A DNA stretch of 64,000 bases from Steinernema hermaphroditum (lineage: Eukaryota > Nematoda > Chromadorea > Rhabditida > Steinernematidae). Both the position numbers and the translations under genes were made by a program. The notes beneath the pieces are model-generated. The model saw only the letters and a list, made by a program, of their open reading frames with translations, did not search any database and was not told where the DNA came from. The DNA lies in NCBI GenBank assembly GCA_030435675.1, contig CM059625.1, forward strand, positions 17,112,001 to 17,176,000. The letters run 5' to 3'. This document shows, in pieces, positions 34,585-45,384 of this stretch (within the stretch, counting starts at the first letter, position 1; every line of letters starts with the position of its first letter).

Positions 34585-35496
34585 ATGGTGATTCAGCGCA
34601 ATGAACCGATTCAACACTTAGGAGACTTGTCCCTAAAAATCATCACCGACATCGTTATGTTGGTGCCGTCGGAACAACTCCAGTCGTTGAGTGAACTTGC
34701 GAAAGTGGACGGTAACTGGGGAGCGATTTGTCAGCAAAGACGGCACTTGGAGATCTCACAGTCCGGCTACAGCGAATCACTGCTGACAAAAGAAGGAAAC
34801 AAGGAGAGCTATGCGTTCAGAACACCAGAAGCACATCTTCGACGCCGACCTATGCATGATCTCCTTCACACGTCAATCACTGGTGACGGTCCTTGGAAAT
34901 ACCCGCACATTGTCCGAGACCTTTATGGCGAGTTGCTTGTCGATACTAACTGCTGCACTCCCCAGATCTTCGCGGAGCTTCAGCCGAAATTTACGACCGT
35001 TCAAATAGAAGTCAAACGCTCTCTAAGTGGTTCTCAACGCAACATGTTCCTAGAAGAGCAGGAATTCAATTTCGTGAAACGACAGTTGAATTCGCGTCGT
35101 CTGAAGCGTTTCTTAATTGGCCCTGCTGAAGCTAAGATCCGATTCAATGAAGAGCTCATACAACTAGTTACGGAGTTCGTCAAGCGCCGACAGTTTTGGC
35201 AGTTCAGAGGCGAAGGCGTTAATCTACCGTCTACAGTCTTTACAGAATTTCATAGATCGTGGCAGCAGAAACCTTTTGAAGGAGCGCAAAGTGTGTATGG
35301 TTGCGTCGATGCCACCGTAATGGCCCAATTACTGCACCACTTTAATCTCAATAACGACAGTGCTGCGTTTGTTAAGGAAGTTGACCGCCGCGCTGATTTT
35401 GTGCTTATGTTGGAAGCTGAAGCAGCCTCTACCGAGAACAGCGATCGTCACGTGTGCTTATCAGCTAAAATAGCTGGTGTTTCTGAGAATATTTGA
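34585..35496 (+). CDS. F-box-like protein, tandem family member 6
   Basis: Single exon, 303 residues, ATG three bases after a GATTTCAG acceptor, exactly as in member 4. It is a clear recent duplicate of member 4: both share SLLTKEG, TGDGPWKYPHIVRDLYGEL, TNCCTPQIFA, KRSLSGSQRN, IGPAEAKI, LPSTVFTEFHRSW, VYGCVDATVMAQLL and RHVCLSAKI. It is shorter at the N-terminus, so its F-box-like helix begins about residue 10 (HLGDLSLKIITDIVMLV). 3' flank is also shared with member 4. Function inferred only from the F-box-like segment. Confidence 0.78.
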   Translation: MVIQRNEPIQHLGDLSLKIITDIVMLVPSEQLQSLSELAKVDGNWGAICQQRRHLEISQSGYSESLLTKEGNKESYAFRTPEAHLRRRPMHDLLHTSITGDGPWKYPHIVRDLYGELLVDTNCCTPQIFAELQPKFTTVQIEVKRSLSGSQRNMFLEEQEFNFVKRQLNSRRLKRFLIGPAEAKIRFNEELIQLVTEFVKRRQFWQFRGEGVNLPSTVFTEFHRSWQQKPFEGAQSVYGCVDATVMAQLLHHFNLNNDSAAFVKEVDRRADFVLMLEAEAASTENSDRHVCLSAKIAGVSENI

Positions 35497-37436
35497 TCTC
35501 GATTTGGGCAATATACTTGTGTTGTGTTTCTAACAGTGTTGTGCATGGTGTAGTCCGGTGAATAAAAGTTAACGAAATAATTCAAGAGTCATAGACAAAA
35601 CAAAAAGCGGTGGTCAAATTGTGCCAATGGGATCAAAACGTGATCGGTACGGCAACCGGTTGACTATGAACCCGAGCGCCATAGAAACGTGCAGCGCTTT
35701 CATGAAACCAACACGTCAGCGGCCATCACTGTAACTCCGCGCTAGACGTCAGGGAAGTGCGTTTGCACCCAGTAGTTTAGTCCAGTTCAGTAGCAAAGGT
35801 CGAGTTTGTTAGCGTGTATTTTACTTTTGCGCGCGCTAGTACTTTTTTAAGTAATGTTAGAGTGTTGCATTTCGCTTGAAAACTAATATATTGTCTTCAT
35901 CTATAGCCCTTATTGAATTCACCATGGCTGACATGAGGAGAACCATTCATTTACAATCACTTAAACTCCAAATTAGCTCCTGAATGAAGCTGAATGTGTA
36001 TGGCGTTGGTTATGTGTCTTGTAACCGGAAATAACATAGTTTCTGAAATTCGTTAAACGTTCCTTGAGGCTCACACGTTTCGAATTCACTAACGATTTCA
36101 AGAACACAATGGATTGCCTTGCTAGGGCACTCTGAGAATTAAACAATGCAATTAATGTGTGCTTTGTCGGATGCTTGTCTGGTAGGACAGTTCAATCTCT
36201 TCGTTTGTGGAAGAATGTCATTCAGTTTCAGTTGGCCCCCACAATCCGCTGTTTCAGTTGCTTCTAGCAGTTCACGCCATGACTCTGATTGAAATGAAGT
36301 TAGCAGAGCAAATGTATCCTTCATTTTGTATGACATTTACAAAGATACTGCAAAAAGCACTTCAGAATAATCAAACGGCGCCATCGAAAAGTGCAATAGT
36401 AACGTGTGATTATTCATACCTGTCATCGCGTCACTGTACATCATCGATGCCCTTTCCGCCATGTAGAACTTTTGCACAGTCGTCCGCCTATCATACGCTA
36501 CCAAGTCTGAAGTTTGCCGTTTTGCGAACTCTGACTTTCGCGCCAAGATTAATGGCCTCTCCACAAAGCCTAAGGCTGCTCCTTTGTGCGGCCGTAGTCC
36601 CCTTCCCCTAACCCGGTATGCAACAATCATGTGTTGCATTCTCGAACAGCATGCCTGTGACGTTCGGCGTGGTGAAGAGACGCAGACAATGTCTGCTTTG
36701 CTATCTCATTCTGCGCGAGACGGGAAACGAGATGCAAACTCTGGGCAGCAGCAGTGAGCAGACGGGAAATAACACAGCGAGAGAGCGCGGCGTCGGGCGA
36801 CCGACCGACCGAACGACGACCGATGTAGCCAACGACGACTCAATATGCGTGAACAATGTGCAGTAATCCGAGACCTTACGCGTGTTCAAAGTAATTCCTT
36901 GGTAGTTATTCGCAAACAACAGATTTTTCGGTTTTGCCACAACATAAACACTAAGTGTACATTTCACATAACGCGATTTAGTGTTTAGCGCGCATGCTCT
37001 TATCACCAGGTCCAGCGGCCAGCCGTGTCTATTTGCAACATTAACATGTAGTTTTGTGGTCTTTCCCGCTGGCAGCTCCTCTCCAGCTGTATTAATGACT
37101 TGCTCCACTGTATGCAATGCGATTTTGCGAATTATTCACAACTTGCAGAAGCTGAATCGCTTGACTTATGCAGCCGTTGACCTTTAAATGTTCTTTAGTC
37201 TGTGCGTTATTCTTCAACGCGTCGTCTTAACTTCCATTCATTTCTATGAACACTTCTTAACGATTACAGATAAGAGGTATACGCTTGAGGTCTACACTGA
37301 TCTCGCACCAGATGGTGCGCTGGAGCACCCATCTTAGTATGACTGTTTGCCATTGTGGCAATGGAAAGTGAACTTAATCGAAGGTTGGCCACATTGCAGA
37401 AAAGGAAAGTTATTTGTGACTATTTGCAGGTCATCG
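35497..37436. other. Intergenic, 1.9 kb
   Basis: Begins with the duplicated 3' flank of array member 6. At 36207-36639 both strands have open frames of 100-134 codons; the minus one has a compact basic segment (GRGLRPHKGAALGF) but no start or splice context that convinces me. Ends with the acceptor TATTTGCAG at 37429 for FNIP. Confidence 0.4.
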
Positions 37437-40400
37437 ATGGCGCTGGTTAGAAGTTTGTTCGCCGGCAGTAGTGCCTCGAGAAGGAAGGTATCGACGATTG
37501 ATGGCAGGCAGCAGCCAACGTCACCAAATGATGTCGTTTCGGACTTTTGGTACGAACTGTTTGGTCTGCCGTAAGTGTAATGCATAGTTCAGTACAACTC
37601 GCAAACGCCAAGCAACCAAAAAGGATATCCGCTTTATGGTATATACGGAAAGCTCGTATCGACTTCTTTTTGACACGAAATCCGTTATCCCCATTTCTAA
37701 TGATATGCCCGAAGGCGGACGGCTTTCTAAATGTGGAAAGTATCAAGTAAGAGCGGTCGGTAGTACAGCCAAAACTAACAATATCTTAAGCTTCTTCGTC
37801 ACGAGTTAGATGCGGCCGGTATCGCCCAGTTAATCTTTGGTTCAATGTCCCTTCCCGCAAAGTCCGACGCACTGAAAGTACACCGATTAAAGTAAGGAGG
37901 ACGCCATGTATTGTCCTAACGCATTCCTGTTTTAGCAGCGCAATAATGCTAACACGAGTATTTCCGATGGCAAAGCCCACAGGCATTCAAAGGTAAGCAT
38001 TACTGCGCAGACGTAGCAGATAAACAGATCGAAACGACGACCTCGGGAATCAAATGTGAAAAAATAGTAACCACAAACATTTAGGTTCCAAAAAATGATG
38101 GTGGACAGCCTGAGCAGTGACTCGGAACCCAACTATTGGAGTATCCGGTCCACCGACACCATGTACAGCTCGTCACTTTCGCCCAAAGTTAACCGCAGCT
38201 CACTGTCATGTCCTGACCCACCAGAGATGTTCTCGCGCCTTAGGCAGGAGTCTCTACAAAGCGGTGGTCTCTCACCGGACAGCACCGAAGACATGCAGAT
38301 GTTTTCGCCACGCCGGCTTTCTCGATCTCGGCGGCTTAATATGTCGCGAAAAGGAAGCATCTGCGAAGAAGGTAGCTGCGTTTCCTCTTATTCTTCTTAC
38401 AAGAAAGCCTTTAGGGCTACAACATTCATATAGCCGCAGTCGACTAAGCAGCTGCTGCAGCAACTATACGGACAGTGACAACGTTAAACAGATAGGAATT
38501 GCTGTCGTACTGCCAGAAGAACTGCGTGATTTTGCATTCACTCACATTCCTGTCATAGAAGACGAGATCCTAAAGCTGGAGGCCCAAGTCATCAAGGCGA
38601 TGCTCTCAAAAACACTTTTCCTTTCACTTATCTACGAGGTACAGTTTACAACTATGTTGTTAGCATATTATGTCGTATTCAGGGTTGGAACACATTCTGC
38701 GACTTCTTCTGCCTTCTGTACAATGCTCCTCGCATCGCTGTTCCTGTTTGGCAAGGTTTGAGCAGTAGCGCAGCACAAGACACTACCGCGCGAAAGTTTT
38801 GCTCGACATTAGCCGAACTGGTAGCCACCTCCGACACAAAATCTTCCAAATAGTATGTTACGTCGTCCGAACACATTATCTTATGAAATGTTGCTTAGTT
38901 TTGTCTCCACAACACTGTCGTGCGTGTTGATGAATCACGTTTCGTGGGTAGCCAGCGTTAATTCACCAACTACATGCTCAAACGCAAATGATCTCTTAAT
39001 CGGAAAAGTGAGTCATTTCGTTATTTGTTATTCAACAACGGCAACGCCATCGGCCAACAGCAATTTTGCTTGTACTTCCGGTTTCTATGAATGCATACAG
39101 TGCAATCTGATAGCTTGTCTTACAACAAAACAACTAACACAAAAAAGACATTTTGACGGTGTACGAAATAAAGCACTTGCCATGCATATCAGTGTGCAAT
39201 AGAAATTCAGGAAACGTGACTCGGATGGCCATACTTGGCTGCACAGTTCAGTTTATATGCGTTTATTTTTAGAATCTTCCTGACAAGGATCTCAAGCCAC
39301 CATATAATTGTCTACTCGCTCAATATCTCGAAATATGTGGAAGCATTGGCGTTGGGAACAGATACGCGAAAACGGTCATTGTTGGCGAGGACATCGCTTT
39401 TGCGACCAAGCTAATATACGCCCTGTCCTACTTCATCCGATGTTCATCCGTGTCTTATGACGATAGCACAGGTTTGTTATGCGGTAATACTGGGGATCAT
39501 GACGAGCACAAACCACATAAAATGCAAAGTAACAAAAGAAATGTTTCTGCACGTGTTTTTGGTCGTAAACTAAACTAAAAACAGTAAAACTGAAGTCCGA
39601 CACAAGTCGTACCTGACAAAAAACGACGATTTGTACAATCTACAAACCTTGAAAACGCCCTCGTTCCGCATCAATTCATCCGCATAATTTCAGTAAAGTC
39701 TGTCGTAAAAACGGAACCGCTGGCTGTCACGGAACCACTCTCCGTGAATGTCGATTTTCCAATGGGAGCGGTACCGCACTTCAGTATTCTTGAATCTGCA
39801 GGTATGTAACCATCGTCGCTGGCTTCTATTTCATGTTCTTTTTTTTAGATGAATCAATTACACAATTCGAGCGTCGCGTTGTTAGATTTGAAGATGAAGA
39901 AGTTCCCGACAATCGAGTCCGTCTATCCTACAACAATGTGGAAGTGATCGAAAACGACGGCAGTAATCTGTTAGCAGCAGAGTCTGGCATTTCCACAGCA
40001 GTGGAAAACGCGCGGCCCACCGAAAACCTTAACCTAGGCATGTCACTACTTGCCGGTGTTTGTCCGTCGTTCTCGGAACACTTCGTTCTGTCTGGAATTG
40101 ACAAGAGCAAAGTGAATATGCCGGAAGTTTATTCGTCCATAATTGACCATGTGCGACAAAGCGAAGAACCGAAGTTTGGTCTGCTTACGCCAAGGACTCC
40201 ATCACCAAACTCGTCAGAAGCTGGTGACAGTGGTGCATCCGCAACTGATGTGCCGCACGTGGCTTCTGTAACGCCCGGTGAATGTGTTCCTCAGTCACAT
40301 ACTTCAATTTTCATAGTGGCCGACACGAGTGAGCACACAGTCAAGGTATGTTCTCGAGACCATTCTTATACAACGATCATATATGTAATGGGGGTATCCG

Positions 40401-40995
40401 ACAAATTGAGGGAAGAAGTGTTTCAGTTTTCCTTACTTTCGAAATTTCGACTGGCATTCGATTCGCAGTACTTAAATAGACCCCTAGCCTACAATGTTTC
40501 TCACCGCATCTTTAATGGAAAGCTAGACGGCAATAAAACCGTCGGGGCACTTAATGATCATCAGAACTATCATTCCAGTGCTCGATAATAATGTTTGATT
40601 TACAGGTAGTCGCAAGCGAAGGTGGTAATGTCACATGCTCCGCAATTACATCGCCAAGCGAAGTCGTTGTTTCAATGCTCGAACAGTTTGTAGATCTTTA
40701 CAAACTGGGATGTGCAACGGCTTTTCTGATTTCATTCCTGGAGGACAACCTCAGCTCCATTCTATCGAAATCAGTGTCGCTTGTGGAGTTACTCTACGGT
40801 AGTTACAAAGCCTCAAGAGCAGAAATGTGACATTCCTGTTCAGATGAAAAACGACAAAGCGAGCTTTGTCCATTCGGAGAAAATCTCGACATGTCCACAG
40901 CTTCACGAGTGATCGGCTGCGATTGCTCTGATCTTCGCATGGTCGTCAACGTGGCAGCAGTTTACCATCCCAGAATTCTTTCAGCTCTCAAATAG
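37437..40995 (+). CDS. fnip-2: Folliculin-interacting protein (FNIP) homologue
   Basis: FNIP binds folliculin and links AMPK, HSP90 and lysosomal mTORC1 control. Thirteen exons join in frame: 37437-37549, 37593-37746, 37791-37891, 37936-37992, 38085-38371, 38415-38638, 38683-38852, 38899-39007, 39273-39471, 39694-39801, 39849-40345, 40606-40798 and 40844-40995; 787 residues, against about 1100-1170 in mammals. Matches: DIRFMVYTESSYRLLFD and MIFGSMSLPAK-like N-terminal strands; the longin/DENN part FTHIPVIEDEILKLEAQ, LLYNAPRIAVPVWQGL, LMNHVSWVASV; then KTVIVGEDIAFATKLIYALS with YFIRCSSV; NLGMSLLAGVCPSF; IFIVADTSEHTVKV; and a C-terminal AAVYHPRILSALK. An acceptor ends seven bases before the ATG. 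The disordered middle is much shorter than in vertebrates. Confidence 0.92.
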
Positions 40996-41727
40996 ATCTT
41001 CTCAAAACACATATATATGTTCTCGAGATCCCGGTTAATTCCTCTCAAAGTGTCTGTTCAAATAGTCTTGAGTTTTATGTTCAAAAAGTTTACATAGTTC
41101 ACACACTCGCTCAATTTCAACTGCTTATCAAGTGCCTCAACTTCATAAGTGCCTTCTTCATGAATATCAATAGTAAAAATCTATCGTTTCTTGTATAAAG
41201 GTCTTTATTAAAATACTGACTATCCTCGGCGTTGAATTGAAATAAGGACGCAAAGGTGCGATTCATCAAAAATTGTGTTTGTAAACGTGCCGACTGAGGT
41301 TACACTGATAATTTTGCACTATCTGTTGTGATGTCGAAAACAGTAAAAAATGCTCTCGTGAGAAGAATATGCACATAGGGTATCTTTCGTTGTTATCTAC
41401 ATGATGAAACCTCAGTTATGTGAAGCTCAGGACGGCATTCGAAAGGACGCTAATTTTAAATTTACCGTTCCGGACGATTGGTTTGGTTCAGTGAAAAGAG
41501 AAGATTCAGTGGGACTCACGCAATGGAATTCGAAACGATTGGAAAATGTTGCAGTACTGAAAGCATTTCTACTGGGACTTCAATTCTAGCGCTGTAACGG
41601 TTCCCTAGGTTTCCAATTTTTTCAACCCAACTTTCTCTCCAACTTTTTGACATTAATGTTGGTGAGGTACCCAGCATTGACTCACTCATCAACTACTAAT
41701 TGATTGGGTGAGTAAGCCCGGGGTGAG
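40996..41727. other. FNIP 3' flank, duplicated segment A
   Basis: No gene seen. The segment is repeated, with substitutions and indels, at about 47368-48030 as part of the FNIP duplication. Confidence 0.6.
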
Positions 41728-41994
41728 TTGTTAGTTTCGAAATTGTCTCCGGCAAACAAATTGTTCTCTCAAGCATTTGTGGAGACTACACAGAGGAACA
41801 TCACTGATAGATCTTTGTTGCCATCTTCCACAAATGGAGATAGTGAGCAATGTACAACACGAAGTAACAACCTATCATTCACTCGCTTTAACATATCACG
41901 CCTGAGCAGGTTTTTTGACCGACAAACACGGAAAGTGCAGGTTGTGTTATCGGCCGAATTTTATCGAAACTGTCGTAAAAATTGCTCTATGTAA
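41728..41994 (+). CDS. Unrecognised ORF, duplicated (copy A)
   Basis: About 88 codons, including SPANKLFSQAFVETTQ and RLSRFFDRQTRK, ending NCRKNCSM. The frame is kept in the duplicate at 48046-48318 despite many substitutions and a three-base indel (LLPSSTNGD against LLPSTNGD), which argues for coding. No ATG opens it, so it would be an internal exon or a remnant. No domain recognised. Confidence 0.3.
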   Translation: MLVSKLSPANKLFSQAFVETTQRNITDRSLLPSSTNGDSEQCTTRSNNLSFTRFNISRLSRFFDRQTRKVQVVLSAEFYRNCRKNCSM

Positions 41995-42801
41995 GTCTCA
42001 CAGATGCTGAGTAAAAAAGCGACCAACCATAATGGGAAACACATATCTCTTTGCACTCTTTACAATTCAAAACGACAAAAAGGTATACTAGGGGTTGAAT
42101 AGCAACTAAAGGTTGAATATGCTGATTATTGGCATTTGTTTAGTTGCGCTATATGATCTTCATGTGGGATTTTCACATTATTTTTTAGTAACCACGTAAG
42201 TAGCATCGGTCAAAGTTCAAAGACAGTACAAACGGCAGAAAAATTGCTTTGGAAGTAATGCTAATGCTTACCTATCAGCATCACAGCAACAACGTGCAGT
42301 CACGGACGTATTATGATAATCCTCAGCTTTTGTCGCTTATCGCTCCGCTGTTCTGCCCAAATCGGCCGAAATATATCAGATTCCTATCACACCAGACAAT
42401 CTGCTTCTTTTAATTTTCCTCGTGAGTCTTTTTTTTTCCTGAGCGCGACAGTTTCCGTTTACCAATCAGGAAAAGTGGGCACCGGTTCTTGTTTCACACT
42501 TGGGTCGCGCTGCAGAGTGTACGTTAATTACTAACAGATCATTAGCATTGTTGAGATGCTCACTTCATGGGTTGTCGACGAGGGTACATCGGGTGCAGTT
42601 TCAACAAGAGTTCAGTAACATGATTTTGTATTCCAGGCAACAATTTTGATGCCCCTCGTTTTGATAAACTCATATCATATGTGCTGCTGTTAAACAACAG
42701 CAGAACACTCATTATCTAGTTGATTTATCACAAAGCACATTGCCGAGAAACTGTGCTGGTTGTAATGCATTCCCGCCATTATCACAGTAACTTCGTTGAC
42801 C

Positions 42802-43056
42802 ATGGGAAAATGCCAATCTCCAGCGAACGGTTCAAACTCCAGTGTGCACACAGCGTTTTCGCCAAATCAGCAACAACCGGTAAGCTCCTGTCTGCTAGAC
42901 AGTGGCATCGCTTTTCACAGCGATATCACTGAAGATAACGGTTTTTTCCACTTGCACAAATGCGTCACACTCTGTGACCACTGCAGTTCATATGGGCGTC
43001 CGCAACACAGACACCTGCATCATGCAAATAATTGCAGACTGTCACATATTGTATAA
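42802..43056 (+). CDS. Unrecognised ORF starting MGKC, duplicated (copy A)
   Basis: An 84-residue frame beginning MGKCQSPANGSN, with an N-terminal Gly-Cys arrangement that could be myristoylated, and a Cys/His-rich end (KCVTLCDHCSSYGRPQHRH). The duplicate at 49087-49341 keeps the same length and stop, with about a dozen amino-acid changes and about eight silent ones by eye, so constraint is weak. A donor-like CCG/GTAAGC inside copy A is absent in copy B. An AATAAA is at 43132. Function unknown. Confidence 0.35.
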   Translation: MGKCQSPANGSNSSVHTAFSPNQQQPVSSCLLDSGIAFHSDITEDNGFFHLHKCVTLCDHCSSYGRPQHRHLHHANNCRLSHIV

Positions 43057-43567
43057 AAATTTATTTGGCGGTTGAAACCTGTGAGGTTTGTTCACACAAC
43101 AAATGGCTCTTGTAGAAGAGAGCGCTCTATAATAAATATTTCCAAGACATATACATCTATTTATAAGGGGCTGGGGAAAAGGCGAAACAGGGAAGGTATG
43201 AGGAGTGCGAATCTATGGGCAGACACTCGGTAGCCACTACAAAAGACGAAGAAGGCTGTTTCCCAAAAATTCTGGAAAATGAGAAGAATCACGGTAAGGC
43301 ACAAACCGATATTAAGTGAAATAGTCTGACCGAGAAAAACAACGAGTGGTAAGAGAGCTTTGAATCTGCGGCACGGGATAACAAAAATCATTCAGAGAGA
43401 CGTGAAGGAAGAGATTGTGAAATGTGGACTTGGCCACAGGTGAATGAGAAAGTGAGAACATTATTCTGTCATCTAAACATCTAGCAGTCACAACACGACA
43501 GTGATTGCCTAAGTCTGAACGCAATAGTAACATACGAATACAATAGGAAATATGTAGAAGACCTGGA

Positions 43568-43783
43568 TCAGTGAAAAGTGAATATAATACATTTGCTGCC
43601 GGTGCTGGAGACGGTGACCTTGGCGGAGAACTGGATGATCGAGTGCAGATCCGAGGCGAAAGGTATTCCGGTGGCCACTTGAGTACGGTACGCGAAGAGC
43701 GTCGAAGAGCGCTCCTGGTCTGAAGGGTAGGCCGGCGACCCGAAGGCTAAGGCGCAGAGGCCGAAGACGAGAAGCCATTTCAT
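43568..43783 (-). pseudogene. Vitellogenin-like N-terminal fragment
   Basis: A 71-codon frame starts with a signal peptide (MKWLLVFGLCALAFGSPA) and continues with LFAYRTQVATGIPFASDL and IIQFSAKVTVSSTGSKC, which resembles the opening strand of the vitellogenin/MTP lipid-transfer domain (the Y-x-Y...TGIP...AKV pattern). The frame stops soon after and no further lipoprotein exons follow downstream. It is therefore a truncated fragment, or a small secreted protein derived from one. Its 3' end is included in the duplicated segment, and the copy near 49880 retains only that 3' end. Resemblance is from memory, not a search. Confidence 0.4.
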
Positions 43784-44061
43784 GGCGATGTTCGCATCCC
43801 TATCTCGGGCATTGTTGTTATGCGACTGACCACAATACGCACTTTTGAAAGGCATTCTTCAAATGTACTTATGAATGTTATATATAATAACCTCTATTTA
43901 ACGTTTTGGCCACTGAAATGGAAACAAGCGCTATTTATGCGAACATTTATTCCATATATATGTTGCATATAGTAACATTTTCGTTAAATGGAATTGGTAA
44001 GCCTACAGCATAGATCGGGCATTTACGAGAATTATAATCGGAACAATGAGACATGGGAGAA

Positions 44062-45006
44062 CTACATACGGTCCGAAGTTCTTATAGCCACTACATCCGC
44101 TTCGGGATTTAGTTCCACATTCACAAACAAGCCCTCCACTGCTGTCCAGCGAAACGATTTCAGCGACGGAGCGAACTCGTTGACGTGTTCAGAAAACTTC
44201 ACATTCGGGGCTAACGACATAGAGATTAACTCTTCGTGAGTGAAACCTATTCTTCCACCAAGATACAGCGATTTTCTATAATGCGATCTCTTCCATGAAT
44301 CGAGGGCCGCTTTGATCATTTTGATTGTTACTTTAAGAGGTGACTGCTGGTGGTATGCTTGAATGAGTCTGCCACTCAGTTCTTCCCGCTCGTTTATGAA
44401 TGTAGCAAGAATATCCTCTACGTCCTCGCTCGCTTTCCAGTTTGGGAAGAGTTGTAAGCTCTTAAGGTTAGAGTTGTTTTTCAACTGCTCAGCAAGAAAG
44501 TCCATACTTTTTGAGCCGCAGAAAGGAAGGCACAGGGAGGCGAAATTATAACACCGGTGAACTGCATCCATACATGCAATTACAGTCTTCTCCGAGGACG
44601 TCGCCGTTAAGTCTATCGTCGAAGATTGTCGCATACCTAGAGCCAAAAACGGGAGCAGTCTTCGAGTGAGTTCTTCCTTTGAACACGGGAAGTTCCGTTT
44701 GTTGTTAAGTTGCGGACTGAGGGACATGTCCGTAATTCTTATAAAACGCCGATCCATTGATAGAAGGTCGGCGAAAGAATTAGGGTATCTGTGAACAGAT
44801 TCCCTGCCACATCCGAAAAGACTACACCACCAAAATCCTTCAGATTCGACAATCCAGACGGCAAAATGCTCTACGTTTCTGCTGTACTTTGCGGCTAGTG
44901 AGCCCCATGGCTCCGAAAGGTGCTTGGCGATTTCGGCGTAGTCGCACCTTCGAAGATCGAGCAAGGCCAATACGTTGTCGCAGAAGACGTAAGGGACAGA
45001 GTCCAT
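44062..45006 (-). CDS. F-box-like protein of a second nematode family
   Basis: Single exon, 314 residues, starting MDSVPYVFCDNVLALL. This opening, followed by LSEPWGSLAAKYSRN, has the helix pattern of nematode-restricted F-box-like proteins; the C-terminal half is leucine-rich with LKSLQLFPNWKASEDV and SLYLGGRIGFTHEELI. An acceptor (TTCCAG, AG at 45019-45020) lies twelve bases before the ATG, supporting this start over the slightly longer open frame. It does not share the FLKRQL block of the 23-35 kb array, so it belongs to another family. It sits between the two copies of the FNIP duplication. Role as ubiquitin-ligase adaptor is inference. Confidence 0.65.
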   Translation of the reverse strand: MDSVPYVFCDNVLALLDLRRCDYAEIAKHLSEPWGSLAAKYSRNVEHFAVWIVESEGFWWCSLFGCGRESVHRYPNSFADLLSMDRRFIRITDMSLSPQLNNKRNFPCSKEELTRRLLPFLALGMRQSSTIDLTATSSEKTVIACMDAVHRCYNFASLCLPFCGSKSMDFLAEQLKNNSNLKSLQLFPNWKASEDVEDILATFINEREELSGRLIQAYHQQSPLKVTIKMIKAALDSWKRSHYRKSLYLGGRIGFTHEELISMSLAPNVKFSEHVNEFAPSLKSFRWTAVEGLFVNVELNPEADVVAIRTSDRM

Positions 45007-45384
45007 GATCGACAAAACCTGGAAACAAAGCTGCTAAAGAACAACCTGAGTCTAATGTCGGGATAGCTTAAGTAAGCGCGTAGAAAATATTTTAGATCTG
45101 AGTAAGCCTAAGCCAAGAATGGCAATCGGAACTTGGTGCGAAATTTAATCGTGGCAAGAGACAGTAGCAAATGTATTATGTGCATCGCGGATAGTGCAAA
45201 TAGAACGCGGGAATAGAGAAAAATGGAATAAGAATGTATTGCTGTCGCGACAAGCGGTCGCGTCCTTTCATTTGTACGTGTGGATTTCAAGGTGGTGCTT
45301 GTAAACATGACTAAATTAAAACGCACCGCATGTAAACTTTGCTTACCATTGTCAGGCCACAGACTATGGCGACGTCCACGCCAA

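Larger units (their letters stand above)
41000..43597. repeat. Duplicated segment A (direct copy at 46.7-49.9 kb)
   Basis: Together with the last FNIP exons (from about 40332), this region is repeated in direct orientation at 46683-49890. The final 460 bases (about 43137-43597 against 49437-49890) are almost identical, while the rest shows more substitutions and indels. The match stops abruptly at TTGCTGCC. Confidence 0.85.

Noticed and set aside
36207..36639. Open frames on both strands before FNIP
   Set aside because: The minus frame looks protein-like for 60 residues but its only intron-like segment has a length of a multiple of three and leads to the same stop; no homology recognised.
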